Shown here: piece by piece, positions 25,339 to 35,187 of the stretch
How the letters are laid out: each line of letters begins with the position of its first letter
Numbering within the stretch: position 1 is the stretch's first letter
NCBI GenBank assembly: GCA_030765125.1
Contig: JAVCDD010000224.1
Coordinates: 1 to 59,759 of the forward strand
Source: Candidatus Hatepunaea meridiana
Lineage (GTDB): Bacteria; Electryoneota; AABM5-125-24; Hatepunaeales; Hatepunaeaceae
DNA: 59,759 nucleotides
Direction: 5' to 3'
Program-made: the position numbers and the translations under genes
The notes under the pieces: generated by a model
Seen by the model: the letters and a program-made list of their open reading frames with translations, nothing else
Database searches by the model: none
What the model was told of the DNA's origin: nothing

Positions 25339-27990
25339 ATGAGAACTATTAATTATTCGAGAGGCTGTCAACTAAGGGATATTTATTATTTATTCCTGCT
25401 ATGGATTCTAATACTTTGCTTCGTTCATTCTTCCCTGGTTCAGGCAGAATGGGGTGAGAATGTCGAACTGGTCAATTACCCCATTCGGCAGAAGATACCC
25501 ATTGGTGTGATTGAGGATGGCGTACTCTATGGTAATAATCGCATGGGCTTACAGATTATCGATGTATCCAATCCAGCTAATATGACCGAGATCGCCTTTT
25601 TACCACTCCACTATAATGAACCGTCTAATAGCACTACTTCGAACACCCGGTGGATTGCTCTTAATGAGGGATACTGCTATATTCGAGCCGACACACCTGC
25701 CGGTGTGGATTCATTTGACGTCTATATCATCGATGTACGTAATCCACGGTAGCCCGTTGTTGTCCGTGAATGGGAGACCGGATCAAATAATGATAGATTC
25801 TGGATATATCACGGTTATCTTTTCTATCAGGGTAGAAACTCTCTTACGCGCTATGACCTTGAAGATCCTGTAAATCCGCGCGTGATCGACACTATCGACC
25901 AATGGCGAAGTACATCTTTCGTGGGATTCAACGATAATTATCTCTTTGGCGGGGGGGCGATTGTAGATATATCTGGTGAACGGATGGAGCGGACTGGTAA
26001 TTTTCCTGAACACCGTAGCATCGCCATTCAAGATACGTTAATTGCAGCTATTAGTATTGAACACCACCTTATTCTTTATGACTTCGATCCACCCAATCAA
26101 CTAACGCAACTTTGCGGTACGCTCAGTTGCGGTGTTTATCGCATGACCGGCAACTATTGGATTAACGGACACCAGCTCTTCCTGTCGCCCTATTCGGAAC
26201 GTGGCGGACGACTCTACGGCGCGATACTCCAAGTCGTTGATATTTCTAATCCCAGGCGCCCTTACGTGGCTGGTCAAATAGAGTTACTTGATGATGACGA
26301 CAACCGGTTAAAACGTGAACTTTTCGCTCGTGAGGGTGACGTTCTCTTTCTAACAATACCATTATTTAGTTACTCAACACAAGAGAGATTACAGGCAGTT
26401 AATGTTCGGGATCCAGAACGGATGAGGGTGGTGGGTGAAATCGTTGCACCATTAACTAGATTTGACACTGCTGTTCTGAACGGAACCAGGCTTTACCTGC
26501 AGTCGATTGCTGCTCGATTCCGATGGGATTTGACGGGACCATTTGAAGCTGTTTACAGAAGTTGCTATCCTCAGTTAGTTAGTGTTGGAGGGTATCCTAT
26601 TGGTGGGATGTACTCACGTGGCGATCTGGTTTATAGTACTCACCGTTATCAAGGCGTTTGGAGAGGACGAGAAGATGAAAATTATCTGCGAGTCACTGAC
26701 TACTCAACGCCTGCAACTCCTACACCTCTATACGACCTACCCATGGACTTATACGTTCCGACAATGCCCAATATGCCAGTCAATCAGTTGATAGAAGACC
26801 GCTACTTGCTGATAAGCAACTATGAATCTATTGCCGCATTATTCGACTTGATTGATCCGGAACGACCGGAAGTTACAACTAGGGTTAACGACCTGCCCGC
26901 GGACATATCGGTCATTTCAAATGAATATGCCATTGGTAAAACAGGGCGTACCTTGGAGCTGTGGAGTCTGGCTGACATGTTTCATCCTCAGCTTGCAGAT
27001 TGCGATTCTGTTGAACGGAATCTTCGTGCCGTTGCTGTCTATGGTGATATCGTCTGCGCTTTCGTGCGGGATACTTCATCCTCCCATCTACCACTAACCT
27101 TTCGCCTCGATATTGATGCAGGTCAACTGAATTTTGTTGGGAGGGGAGAAGCGTTCAGGGTTGAGAGTGGTAGCGGTGAATACTGCGTAACGGTTCTTGA
27201 TGGTGGATTGGTAGTCCTCACTTGCAGTCAAGGTTTCCTGGTATGGGACATTGCCGATCCGACAAAACCGCATTTGGTCGGCAGTCAGCCATCCTATTCG
27301 GGTCAATGCAGAGAAGTATTTTCTTCCGGAGATAATATCATTATCAATGACTGCTTTGGTGTTGGATGGTTCAGAATGAGCATTACCGATACACGACCCA
27401 ATCTTACGACCGATCGTAACCTTCCCTTTCAAACTCATGTGGGTGAGTGCGATACCATGCTGCTAAGCATCCGGAATGTATCGGAAGCAGGACTGCTGCA
27501 TATCGATGGAATCACACTGAATGGCGATGGATTTGAAGTCGAGCCTTATGGTCAATGGATCAAGCCATTAACAAGCTGGGAGCGGCAGGTTTTATTCCAA
27601 CCAAGAGAAATTGCTCGCTATGAGGCGGATCTGACAATCCATCTTGCAGAAGGCGAACCGATCACGATTCCCCTGACCGGTTATGGCATTAGCGAAGACG
27701 TTTCGCTACTCGAGTCGTCTATTCCTTTGACGACAAACCTTCGACCATGCAAACCTAATCCGTTCAACGCGATGACGACTATTGTGTTTGAATTGGAATC
27801 CCATTCGCATCTGCAAATTAACCTCTTCGATATGCAAGGTCGGTGTTTGGAGACTATCTGTGTCGGGGATTTTGCACGCGGGCAGCATCAAACCATGTGG
27901 TTGACCTCAGACTTGGCATCCGGAATTTACATCCTGCAGATGAAGGTGGATGATCGGTTGTTCCAGCAGAAAGTAAGTTTGGTTAAATAA
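25339..27990 (+). pseudogene. LVIVD-like secreted protein interrupted by one in-frame amber codon
   Basis: The reading frame from ATG 25339 runs to 27990 with a single stop, TAG at 25750-25752. Signal peptide (about 13-35) and first repeat (MGLQIIDVSNP) lie before it. After it the same frame continues immediately with PVVVREWETGSNN and further repeats, a middle region resembling an HYDIN/ASPM-like Ig domain (about 690-790), and a C-terminal sorting domain (KPNPFNAMTTIVFEL, ending QQKVSLVK). The context NPR-stop-P matches NPRRP and NPRQP in sister repeats, so one base change (CAG or CGG to TAG) explains it. Without the stop it would be 883 aa. It could be a recent pseudogene, a sequencing error, or a gene read through at low level. 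Confidence 0.82.
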
Positions 27991-28648
27991 ATGGTTTTCT
28001 TATAGCCCTACCCCCAATTTCCCGGTTCCCGCTCTGTACTGCTGGCTGAACAAGGTGAACATGTTGAACGAAGAATCGGTATACTTATGAGTATAGTCTC
28101 AAGTTTTAAGTACAAGTCCTGCTTGATTACATTACTGCCGGTTTTCAAGCCCCGATTCATCAGAACAATCCAACACAACAAATCCTCCCCCCTTCGCTCA
28201 TTCACCTCATCTGCTTAATCTGCTAAATCTGCTGTGAATTTCCTCTTAATCTGCTTAATCAGCTAAATCTGCTGTGAATTCCCCCAACTTCAACTCGTTC
28301 CCACGCTCCAGCGTGGGAATGCACATCCTATTCATCCTGTATATCCTTGTCACTTATATAGAGCGCGATCTTATCCCGTTTTGCTATCTGTCCGGTTTAC
28401 GTTCTCATCTAATTTCAAGCCCCAATTCATCAGAATAACCCAACGCAACAAACCCTCCCCCCTCCGCTCACTCGCATACCCACATCCTCATCAAAAACCC
28501 CCCATCCGCATAATCTGCTTAATCCGCTAAATCTGCTGTGAATTCCCCCCTTTTCTACTTTCACACTTTTAAATCGTCACATTATCGTATCACCCTCTAA
28601 GCCACACCCACAAAGGCTTTGCACCCACTCTGTGAAGATGTGTGATTG
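27991..28648. other. Repeat-filled spacer without genes
   Basis: I see no supported gene in 658 bases. The region is pyrimidine-rich and built of short word-like repeats: CTTAATCTGCTAAATCTGCT recurs about 28215-28275 and 28508-28545, and the phrase around CCCGATTCATCAGAAC appears twice (about 28150 and 28420). A palindrome with CACGCTCCAGCGTGGGAAT (28294-28320) matches the family at 22621. Its origin is unclear; decayed mobile repeats are likely. Confidence 0.65.
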
Positions 28649-28796
28649 ACGACAATTAAAATTCCCGCCTAACGACAATGTATAAGATTCTTTCGGAAAT
28701 CACGCACTAATCGAGGTTGCCTGGGAACTCACTTTGATGCGTGCATTTCTGAAAGAATCTTATACATTGTCGCTGACTGGGAAGAATAATTGTCGT
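28649..28796. repeat. CGACAATTATTCTTCCCAG inverted repeat, copy 1
   Basis: The arms ACGACAATT (28649) and its reverse complement (28788-28796) enclose long inner arms with ACGACAATGTATAAGATTC and its reverse complement. The right part, AATAATTGTCGT preceded by GACTGGGAAG, is shared with 56162-56215. The right end directly abuts the truncated sorting-domain remnant. Confidence 0.88.
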
Positions 28797-28997
28797 TCAT
28801 AACATAACATTATAAATCGTCAAATTCACCCAACCGGCTTGCGGCATGGCATAATCTATCCTTGTCACAGCATTAAAAGGATTCGGAGACGGCATTGACA
28901 ATGAAACGCTCTCCGGCAGACAATTTGCCCTGTCGTCAGTAACACCGCGAGGATCGAAGACGCTGATCATTAAAGGAATTAGAAATTGACGACGCAT
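28797..28997 (-). pseudogene. Remnant of a sorting-domain protein: start fused to start of C-terminal domain
   Basis: A short reading frame (66 aa) begins with a signal-like MRRQFLIPLMISVF and jumps to PESVSLSMPSPNPFNAVTR, the start of a type IX sorting domain. It ends after LTIYNVML, where full domains continue for about 50 residues. The stop codon lies at the exact edge of the inverted repeat at 28649-28796. The body of the protein is missing and the tail has been cut by the repeat, so this is a double-damaged remnant rather than a functional small gene. Confidence 0.75.
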
Positions 28998-29342
28998 GGT
29001 TTTCTACATTCGCTTTAGTAAATACTTAATCAAATTACAATATTATAATTTTCACTAATGTTCGAATTTACAAACAAAAAGCCTGTTTGTCAAGGATTAT
29101 CATATTTATCGCTGAATTAAAAAACCGCTATAATTCAGTCACTATTAGGTATTAAATTGAAAAATAAAACCACTACTCTATAGTAAGTGGAATTGAGAAC
29201 AACCCCGACTATAGAGTAGTGGCGTTATTGTCCAATTAATGCAAACAAATACTAAATGAACCAACGAGTTTTGTTAACTCACTTTCTGATGTAATTGCTT
29301 GCTTTTGTCATTGACTGGACGTAATTATCCTGCCTGAATATC
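28998..29342. other. AT-rich spacer with one inverted repeat
   Basis: This AT-rich 345-base stretch contains an inverted repeat with arms CCACTACTCTATAGT and ACTATAGAGTAGTGG (29170-29222). No gene or clear promoter is recognised. Confidence 0.65.
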
Positions 29343-29813
29343 TCAGTATTCATCAGAACCGAGACTAACAATCGTCCATTTATCACCAATCCTGACGATC
29401 ATCGCAATATTGAATGTTTCAGCAGCGCCGTCAACAGAAATGGTAACTTCGTTATCCTTGAACGATGAAAATCCTTTGTACTGGAAGAATTGTGCGCCAA
29501 TCCGGATTTTTTTCATTTCTATGAGATGTCCCTCAAACCTTCGTGTGAGAGAGCGGTAATCGTGAATCAATTCCGATAAATATTCCTCTATGCGAGAGTC
29601 GGAATCTTTGAGACGAACTAAATCGGGATTCAAAGTTTCGAATCCCCTCTCATCCAACAGACACGCCATTGCCAGATCATTATCACTTTTATCAACTGCA
29701 GTAATGAATGTTTTAACCATTTGTCTGATGGCTTTTTCCTCCGGACCGGAGATGTCACAAGCGGTGAAGACCAGCATAGCTAGTAGGATTAGAATGGTAA
29801 GACGGCTTTTCAT
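29343..29813 (-). CDS. Small lipoprotein of unknown function
   Basis: This predicted lipoprotein (156 aa) has signal ILILLAMLVFTAC with the lipobox cysteine at residue 19. The rest (AIRQMVKTFITAVDKSDNDLAMACL... IVRIGDKWTIVSLG) has the helix-then-sheet pattern of SnoaL/NTF2-like or DUF4878-type domains, which end with a similar DKWKIVS strand. I cannot name a specific family. It is alone between repeats, so context gives no role. Confidence 0.75.
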   Translation of the reverse strand: MKSRLTILILLAMLVFTACDISGPEEKAIRQMVKTFITAVDKSDNDLAMACLLDERGFETLNPDLVRLKDSDSRIEEYLSELIHDYRSLTRRFEGHLIEMKKIRIGAQFFQYKGFSSFKDNEVTISVDGAAETFNIAMIVRIGDKWTIVSLGSDEY

Positions 29814-29900
29814 AATTTTTTCCGTTGTTAGATTTATGAACTACGTATTTGTATTTTCTAAGGGAAACGCCATTCGGAAGGCGACTCACCCAGGTATGAA

Positions 29901-29993
29901 AATAAAGTTCAGAGTGCGCGCTTCAGAGTGTGTTGGTTATATCCCTTAATCTAAGGCTTTACGTGCTGAAGCACGCACTCTGAACGCTTATTT
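29901..29993. repeat. Inverted repeat of the AGTTCAGAGTGCG type
   Basis: The arms AATAAAGTTCAGAGTGCGCG (29901) and its imperfect reverse complement ending at 29993 enclose a 35-base spacer. It lies just downstream of the ppiD-like stop codon, between two minus-strand genes. Confidence 0.8.
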
Positions 29994-30007
29994 ATAAGGA
30001 AATTATC

Positions 30008-31822
30008 CTAAAAATCCCTGAAATATTTATAACGATAATCATTGATATCGGCAGCGACACGCAATTCGCGAATCCAATTCTTAACTGCTTGATCGTGCTT
30101 CTTGGAAATCAGGCTCTGATATATGGTGGAATGAAATGATAAATAATCCTCCTCATTAAAGGGAAGTTTGCTTTCCATATAAGCAATGTAGCAGCCTTTG
30201 TTAGTTTGTATTACTTCGGAAATTTCACCTTCATTGAGCCGAAAAGCCTCTTTGAGGAAATCCTTATCCCGTTTCAGACCATTTGGAAGTTTACCACTGG
30301 GTTTCAGGCTGTCTTCGGTAGTATGGACGGTATATTTATATTCAGCGGCAACTCGATCAAGGTCTTCGGGTTTTTCAATCTTTGCGCTTAATTCCGCTGC
30401 CTTATCCCAAATTTTATGTTTTAGAAGAATTTTGGAAATGCTCTTATGAATACTTCCTTTTACCTCATCGTAAGGTTTAATTGATTCCTCGATGACCTCC
30501 GATATCTGAAATACAACATTACCGTCTGGGTAGGGATATACAACATCACTTACTGTACCGATAGGATTGTTAAAGCAGAACTGCGCAGCCATCCTCATCC
30601 TGCTAAGTCCCTGGATGTATCCTGCTTCAGAAAAAGCAGCAGTAGTGTCTATTGAATAGTTATATTCCTCAGCTACTTCAGCGAAATCTCTTTCTTTAGC
30701 GTCTTGTGCGAAGTTATAAGCGTCTGCATAAACCTGATCGCGCGTATCCGGTGAAGCTTTTATCTTCAGGAGTATATGCCTTGCTTTTATCTCTTCAACG
30801 CCGCCTTCAGTGCGCTTATCTTCAATTAGAATTATATGATAACCTTGTTTAGTTTCAACGGGTCCGACCAGCATACCGATATTAGCAGCGAAGGCTGCTT
30901 CAGAGAACGGTTTCATCATTCCATCAAAATCAAACCATCCAAGGTCACCGCCATTTACTTTTGTTGCTTTATCCTCAGATATCTTTTCCGCTAACGTTGC
31001 GAAATCAGCGCCGCTTTCTATATCCTCCATAATTCCATTTATGTCTTGAAGAATATCTTGTTTATCCTGATCCGTAGGAGTGATAGTAAATTTAACGTAA
31101 GCAAATTTTCGTTGTGGGTATTTCTTGAATTTTGATGAGAACAATTGGTAATAGTGTCGCATCATCTTTTCATTTATTTCAGTGCTGTCAATCTCAAAAC
31201 CGTCCTTAAGTATAGCAATAAACCGCAATTTGCCGACAGCGGTCTGTGACAGATATTCATCTTTCACATCTCCTGTAGAAACGTCAATACACTGAGTCAC
31301 ATGAAAGTTCAATTCCTGTTCATACAAGAAATCACGCACTCTTTGCTCAATATCATAAAGGTATTGAAGTGCGGATGGTTCGCGCAGGTAGTCCTTGTAA
31401 AGTTGAATATCAAATTCACCGTCGCTTTGGAAAGATTCAACCTGACGGATCTCATTAGGGGGATGATTTTCAACGATATGTGCGATCTGTCGATCAGTTA
31501 CTTCTATTCCCAAGCGCTTGGCATCCTTCCACTTAAGGACTCTTTCGACTTCATTATTCCAAGCATCTTCTCTTAATTGCTTTAATTGTTTATCATCAAG
31601 CTCCTCATCTGATTGGCGAGCGGATTTTTGCTGTTCGAAGCGAATGATCTTCTGGAAATTTTCCATAGTGAAGTCATAGTCGTCTATTTCACCAATAACG
31701 CCTGGTTTATCGCGACTTTTAAAACCACCCATACCCCAATCAAAGACAATGGTGCCAAGAAATAAAACTGCTAATATTGCGAATACCCATTTTACCTGGG
31801 TTCGTAGTTGAGTCATTAACAT
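30008..31822 (-). CDS. PpiD/SurA-like peptidyl-prolyl isomerase, membrane-anchored
   Basis: This periplasmic foldase (604 aa) has an N-terminal membrane anchor (VKWVFAILAVLFLGTIVFDWG, about 10-28) and a SurA-N-like helical region (about 40-220). A parvulin domain covers about 225-350 (DLGWFDFDGMMKPF and GPVETKQGYHIILIEDK are diagnostic). A second, degenerate parvulin-like part starts with EIKARHILLKI near 355. The layout matches PpiD, which helps outer-membrane proteins leave the Sec translocon. GGAG precedes ATG 31822, and ATG 31816 is an alternative start. Confidence 0.9.
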   Translation of the reverse strand: MLMTQLRTQVKWVFAILAVLFLGTIVFDWGMGGFKSRDKPGVIGEIDDYDFTMENFQKIIRFEQQKSARQSDEELDDKQLKQLREDAWNNEVERVLKWKDAKRLGIEVTDRQIAHIVENHPPNEIRQVESFQSDGEFDIQLYKDYLREPSALQYLYDIEQRVRDFLYEQELNFHVTQCIDVSTGDVKDEYLSQTAVGKLRFIAILKDGFEIDSTEINEKMMRHYYQLFSSKFKKYPQRKFAYVKFTITPTDQDKQDILQDINGIMEDIESGADFATLAEKISEDKATKVNGGDLGWFDFDGMMKPFSEAAFAANIGMLVGPVETKQGYHIILIEDKRTEGGVEEIKARHILLKIKASPDTRDQVYADAYNFAQDAKERDFAEVAEEYNYSIDTTAAFSEAGYIQGLSRMRMAAQFCFNNPIGTVSDVVYPYPDGNVVFQISEVIEESIKPYDEVKGSIHKSISKILLKHKIWDKAAELSAKIEKPEDLDRVAAEYKYTVHTTEDSLKPSGKLPNGLKRDKDFLKEAFRLNEGEISEVIQTNKGCYIAYMESKLPFNEEDYLSFHSTIYQSLISKKHDQAVKNWIRELRVAADINDYRYKYFRDF

Positions 31823-31857
31823 TTAGTGATACTCCATTTGAGTAAATTGAATTTTTA

Positions 31858-32084
31858 ATTGCTGTATTGCTATATTGCTGTATTGCTATATTGCTGTATT
31901 GCTATATTGCTGTATTGCTATATTGCTGTATTGCTGTATTGCTATATTGCTGTATTGCTGTATTGCTATATTGCTGTATTGTTGTATTGTTTGATTGCTT
32001 GATTGTTTGATATATCATCTTGAGGTTTAAATATTGCTGTATTGAACAGCAATACAACAATACAACAACATAGCAATATAGCAG
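31858..32084. repeat. Tandem 8-bp repeat array with inverted copy
   Basis: TATTGCTG and TATTGCTA units alternate for about 130 bases (31858-31989), giving a 16-bp super-unit, and decay into TTGATTG variants. At 32031-32084 the reverse complement (CAGCAATACAACAATACAAC) appears. It could form a long imperfect hairpin upstream of the ppiD-like gene. Such arrays are prone to length change. Confidence 0.85.
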
Positions 32085-32165
32085 TTTATTTTTTTACGAA
32101 CTTACTATGTAGATAGCAAACCTAATAATATATTAAGTGTAATATAGTCTAACAGGATCGTTAAA

Positions 32166-33407
32166 TCAAGATTCTCTTTCGATGATAACATTTTCTTTAA
32201 CGGTTATTCCCACTAAACCAATTCCTTTTTTGTCAGCTCTGATGATACGTAATTTTACTTTGGGAAAATTGAATTCATCCCCAACCTTTGGTATGCTTCC
32301 CGTATAATTAATGATTGCCCCACCCAAACTGCTCGCTTTAGTGGTAAATGGTTCAAAACCTATCCTTTCTGTTAACAGGCTCATACGAGTTCGACCGATT
32401 ATTAACCAGGATCTATCCGATAAACGTATGCAATCACTATCCTTAATATCAAACTCATCTCTAATTAAGCCAACTAATTCCTGCGCAACATCATCTATAG
32501 TAACAATTCCTGCAAGTCCACCATATTCATCCAAAACACCTGCAAATGTAGTATGATATTTTTTCATCCAAGCTGTAAGATTAACAACAGGCAGCGATAC
32601 TGGAACCATCGATAAAGGACGTATAGCAGATTGAATACTTGCAGGATTCGTCAGAAGATCAATCGTAGTTAATAAACCTGCTACGTTATCTATTGTTTTA
32701 TCATAACATGGCAGCCTGCTGAAACCACTCTCAATTATTTGTTGTTGCGCTTCAGCAACTGATTCATCTATACTGACAGCAACTATAGCGGTGCGTGGGG
32801 TCATAATATCTTTCACACATCGTTCACTAACTCCTATGAAACGGTGTAACATCTTTGCAGTTTCATCAGAAAAAATGCCTCCATGTTCTGCTTTCTTTAA
32901 TTCCATAGTAATATCAGCTCGACTCAGAACTTGTCCCATAGCCTGTTCTGGTAAACTCAGCCATCGTTGCATTATTTCTAATGCAAACTCAATCAACTTG
33001 AACATAGGCAATAAAGTCATCCGTAACCAATAAAGAATTATTCCAACAACCAATATTATCCTATCCGCAACTGATCTGGCGATGACTTTAGGAATGGCTT
33101 CACCGAAAACAAGAAGTAACAACGGCGCTACTATCAGAATGAATCGCCCTGAAAAGCCTTGTTTTGTAAGCCATAATGCGATGAGCGAGGAATAGAGTAC
33201 ATTTACGAGGTTGTTACTTGCGAGAGTTGTAACGAGAAAACGCTCCGGATGTCTGTTCATAAAATCAACGGAGTGCGATCCTTGAACACCGCTTAACAGC
33301 CAAGCTTGTAAACGAGCTTTATTAAAACAAAGAAATGTGGTCTCAGCGCCGGCAAACCAAGCGCTAAGTAACAACGAAATAAATATTCCTGATAGTTGTA
33401 AGTCCAA
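32166..33407 (-). CDS. CNNM/CorC-type membrane protein with CBS pair (hemolysin C family)
   Basis: This protein (413 aa) has an N-terminal DUF21/CNNM transmembrane domain (about 1-165), a CBS-domain pair (about 195-315, MTPRTAIVAVSID and FAGVLDEYGGLAGIVTIDDV) and a C-terminal CorC/HlyC domain (about 330-410). Relatives act in magnesium/cobalt homeostasis. The start at 33407 is the first ATG giving a complete first helix. The upstream spacer consists of a short-word run of TCTTTAGTCTTTGG type. Confidence 0.9.
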   Translation of the reverse strand: MDLQLSGIFISLLLSAWFAGAETTFLCFNKARLQAWLLSGVQGSHSVDFMNRHPERFLVTTLASNNLVNVLYSSLIALWLTKQGFSGRFILIVAPLLLLVFGEAIPKVIARSVADRIILVVGIILYWLRMTLLPMFKLIEFALEIMQRWLSLPEQAMGQVLSRADITMELKKAEHGGIFSDETAKMLHRFIGVSERCVKDIMTPRTAIVAVSIDESVAEAQQQIIESGFSRLPCYDKTIDNVAGLLTTIDLLTNPASIQSAIRPLSMVPVSLPVVNLTAWMKKYHTTFAGVLDEYGGLAGIVTIDDVAQELVGLIRDEFDIKDSDCIRLSDRSWLIIGRTRMSLLTERIGFEPFTTKASSLGGAIINYTGSIPKVGDEFNFPKVKLRIIRADKKGIGLVGITVKENVIIERES

Positions 33408-33472
33408 TTCAGTCTTTAATCTTTAGTCTTTGGTCTTTAGTCTTTCGTTCTTTGCTATTCGTCCTTCGCTCT

Positions 33473-34495
33473 TCATCCTTCCGCAAGCTTTCCACCAGGT
33501 TCCTCCTGACGAGCGATTTCCTGGCGTGCTTTTTCGGCGCCAATATACAGACTCTTCAATTTGAAAAATGCCGAGTCGCGTGTCAGTGATCTCAATCCAC
33601 CAGTAGGCGCTACCCAGATCAGTTCCGGATTGTGATATTGTGCCGCCCATATTAACTCACGTGCAATATCTAAAGGTCTCTCAACATCCGGATTGTATGA
33701 ATGAACCAATCCTAATTGCAGAATCCGTTCTTCCCAGCCTTTATCGTTTATTAAATGATCTTTATTAATTGTGCCATCAAGCATATCGAGTGCAAAACCT
33801 TTGAAAGATGATGACTGGAGCTCTTTTTCAATACCGAGTATATCACCATCTGATGTTCCTAAGATAATGCTGATAGTCACATTATCGCATAGAATATCAG
33901 CAGTTTGGATGAAATTGTTAATCTCGCTCTTATGTGTAGTTAGTAAAGGCTCTTCAATCAGGATATATTTTACACCTAATGCCTCCAATCCGAGTATTTC
34001 ACGGTTTATTGCTTGAGCAATATCATTAGAAAAATTCTGTATATCATCCTTATAAATCCCTGAATCGCAGAGTCTGGCAAGACTGAAAGGTCCAGGCAAT
34101 ACAGGTCGAACATCAACAGGTGAACGATCAATAATAAAACGATAATCATCAATCAGGATTGGGCGAGTCCAATTAATCGGATCAACAGCAATTGGCCTTG
34201 GGTTACTATAGTCCTCACTATAGTCGTAAGGTTTATTACTGATATTGAATCCGCTTAAGCCTCGGCATATATGAAATGCACCACCATCCCATTGGATCTG
34301 ACCGTCACTTACGACCTCAACACCAGCAACTACCATTTCAGCAATAGCATCAATTACTGCACGTTGTTTAGCACGAACTAAATTCTGTTCATTTATGCGA
34401 CCATTTATAAATTCGTCTATTGCTCGCTGCAGTAAGGGGGGACGAGGTGGATCCGGCAGGCTGGGATAACTGCCGTTTATGGCTATGGTGAACAT
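33473..34495 (-). CDS. MetE-like C-terminal domain protein lacking zinc ligands
   Basis: This protein (340 aa) has the UROD/MetE-like TIM-barrel pattern: an early AEMVVAGVEVVSDGQIQWDG, then VDVRPVLPGPFSLARL, ALGVKYILIEEPLL, and LGLVHSYNPDVERPLDIARE near the end. Cobalamin-independent methionine synthases hold zinc with His-x-Cys, Glu and a final Cys in a PDCGL-type motif. Here the corresponding places read LGTSDGD, ALDML and APTGGL, so none of these ligands is evident. It may therefore not be an active methionine synthase. The short C-terminal tail runs into a repeat-like sequence. The function is not assigned. Confidence 0.75.
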   Translation of the reverse strand: MFTIAINGSYPSLPDPPRPPLLQRAIDEFINGRINEQNLVRAKQRAVIDAIAEMVVAGVEVVSDGQIQWDGGAFHICRGLSGFNISNKPYDYSEDYSNPRPIAVDPINWTRPILIDDYRFIIDRSPVDVRPVLPGPFSLARLCDSGIYKDDIQNFSNDIAQAINREILGLEALGVKYILIEEPLLTTHKSEINNFIQTADILCDNVTISIILGTSDGDILGIEKELQSSSFKGFALDMLDGTINKDHLINDKGWEERILQLGLVHSYNPDVERPLDIARELIWAAQYHNPELIWVAPTGGLRSLTRDSAFFKLKSLYIGAEKARQEIARQEEPGGKLAEG

Positions 34496-34522
34496 CTTTA
34501 TATTTTACAATTTTTAATGTCT

Positions 34523-34757
34523 TTATGAGGAAGTAGATTTTACTTTATAGTAGTCCTTATACCATTTCAAGAACTTTGGAATACCTTTGTAGGGATGTAA
34601 TAGAACGGAATCCCACAACAGCGGTCAGACTATCAATATCAGCAAAGGTGGCTTTAACGTCACCAGAATGTATCGGTTGAAAATTAATTACTGTACTATT
34701 GCATAAATGAAAACCAATAAAGCCAGCACTGCCAGTAATTAGAATTCTATCTGACAT
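34523..34757 (-). pseudogene. Remnant of a UDP-sugar epimerase: N-terminus fused to C-terminus
   Basis: The frame starts MSDRILITGSAGFIGFHLC, the NAD-binding start of an extended SDR epimerase, and passes directly into INFQPIHSGDVKATFADID, a typical sequence from the last 50 residues of UDP-glucuronate-type epimerases. About 240 central residues are missing. After SITSL the frame shifts: the continuing tail GIPKFLKWYKDYYKV is in another frame down to TAA at 34523-34525. One large internal deletion plus a frameshift make this a clear pseudogene. Confidence 0.85.
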
Positions 34758-35187
34758 CTAATGCCTAATTAATAGAAACGGCGGAACAACTCTATTCGTT
34801 TCCGCCGGTACATTCTTGATACCGGACGGGAATGCCCGGTAATATTATTCAAACGTAACAGGAACAGGCTGTCTGAGAACAACAATTCATGAGTGTCATG
34901 TGTTTTGCCTGATGCTATTATTCTGAAATTAATAATTCCAGGCAAATACATATACCAACCACTTCGGATTATCTGTTTTCAGAAAGCCTGAGAGTATAGC
35001 AACTTCTGAAGATAAATTAGGATTGTGCTGTTTATGAATAGGTTTCACCACGAATGTCGTGAAGAGCACGAAGATTATCAATTAAACATCTTCGTGCTCT
35101 TTGTGAGCTTCGTTGTGAATATCTTACTCATGAAAACCTTTATGTTTTTATACACGCTTAAGCATGAACACAAAACACAGATTTATA
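34758..35187. other. Spacer with one inverted repeat
   Basis: I see no supported gene in 430 bases. A minus-strand frame at 34769-34951 is open but has no recognisable family. An inverted repeat at about 35044-35119 (TTCACCACGAATGTCGTGAA at the left, a CTTCGTGCTCTTTGTGAGC-type right arm) lies downstream of rplI. Confidence 0.6.

Noticed and set aside
25339..27990. Amber codon recoding (for example pyrrolysine)
   Set aside because: Other genes here (for example oadG at 2428 and batE at 22503) end in TAG, and no pyl genes are seen.
28008..28205. Minus-strand open frame in the spacer at 28008-28205
   Set aside because: The encoded peptide is low in information and made of word-like repeats; no start signal or family is seen.
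31858..31989. Possible CRISPR array
   Set aside because: The units are only 8-16 bases and contiguous, with no unique spacers and no cas genes.
34769..34951. Minus-strand 60-codon frame downstream of rplI
   Set aside because: No recognisable motif, no ribosome binding site and repeat-rich surroundings.
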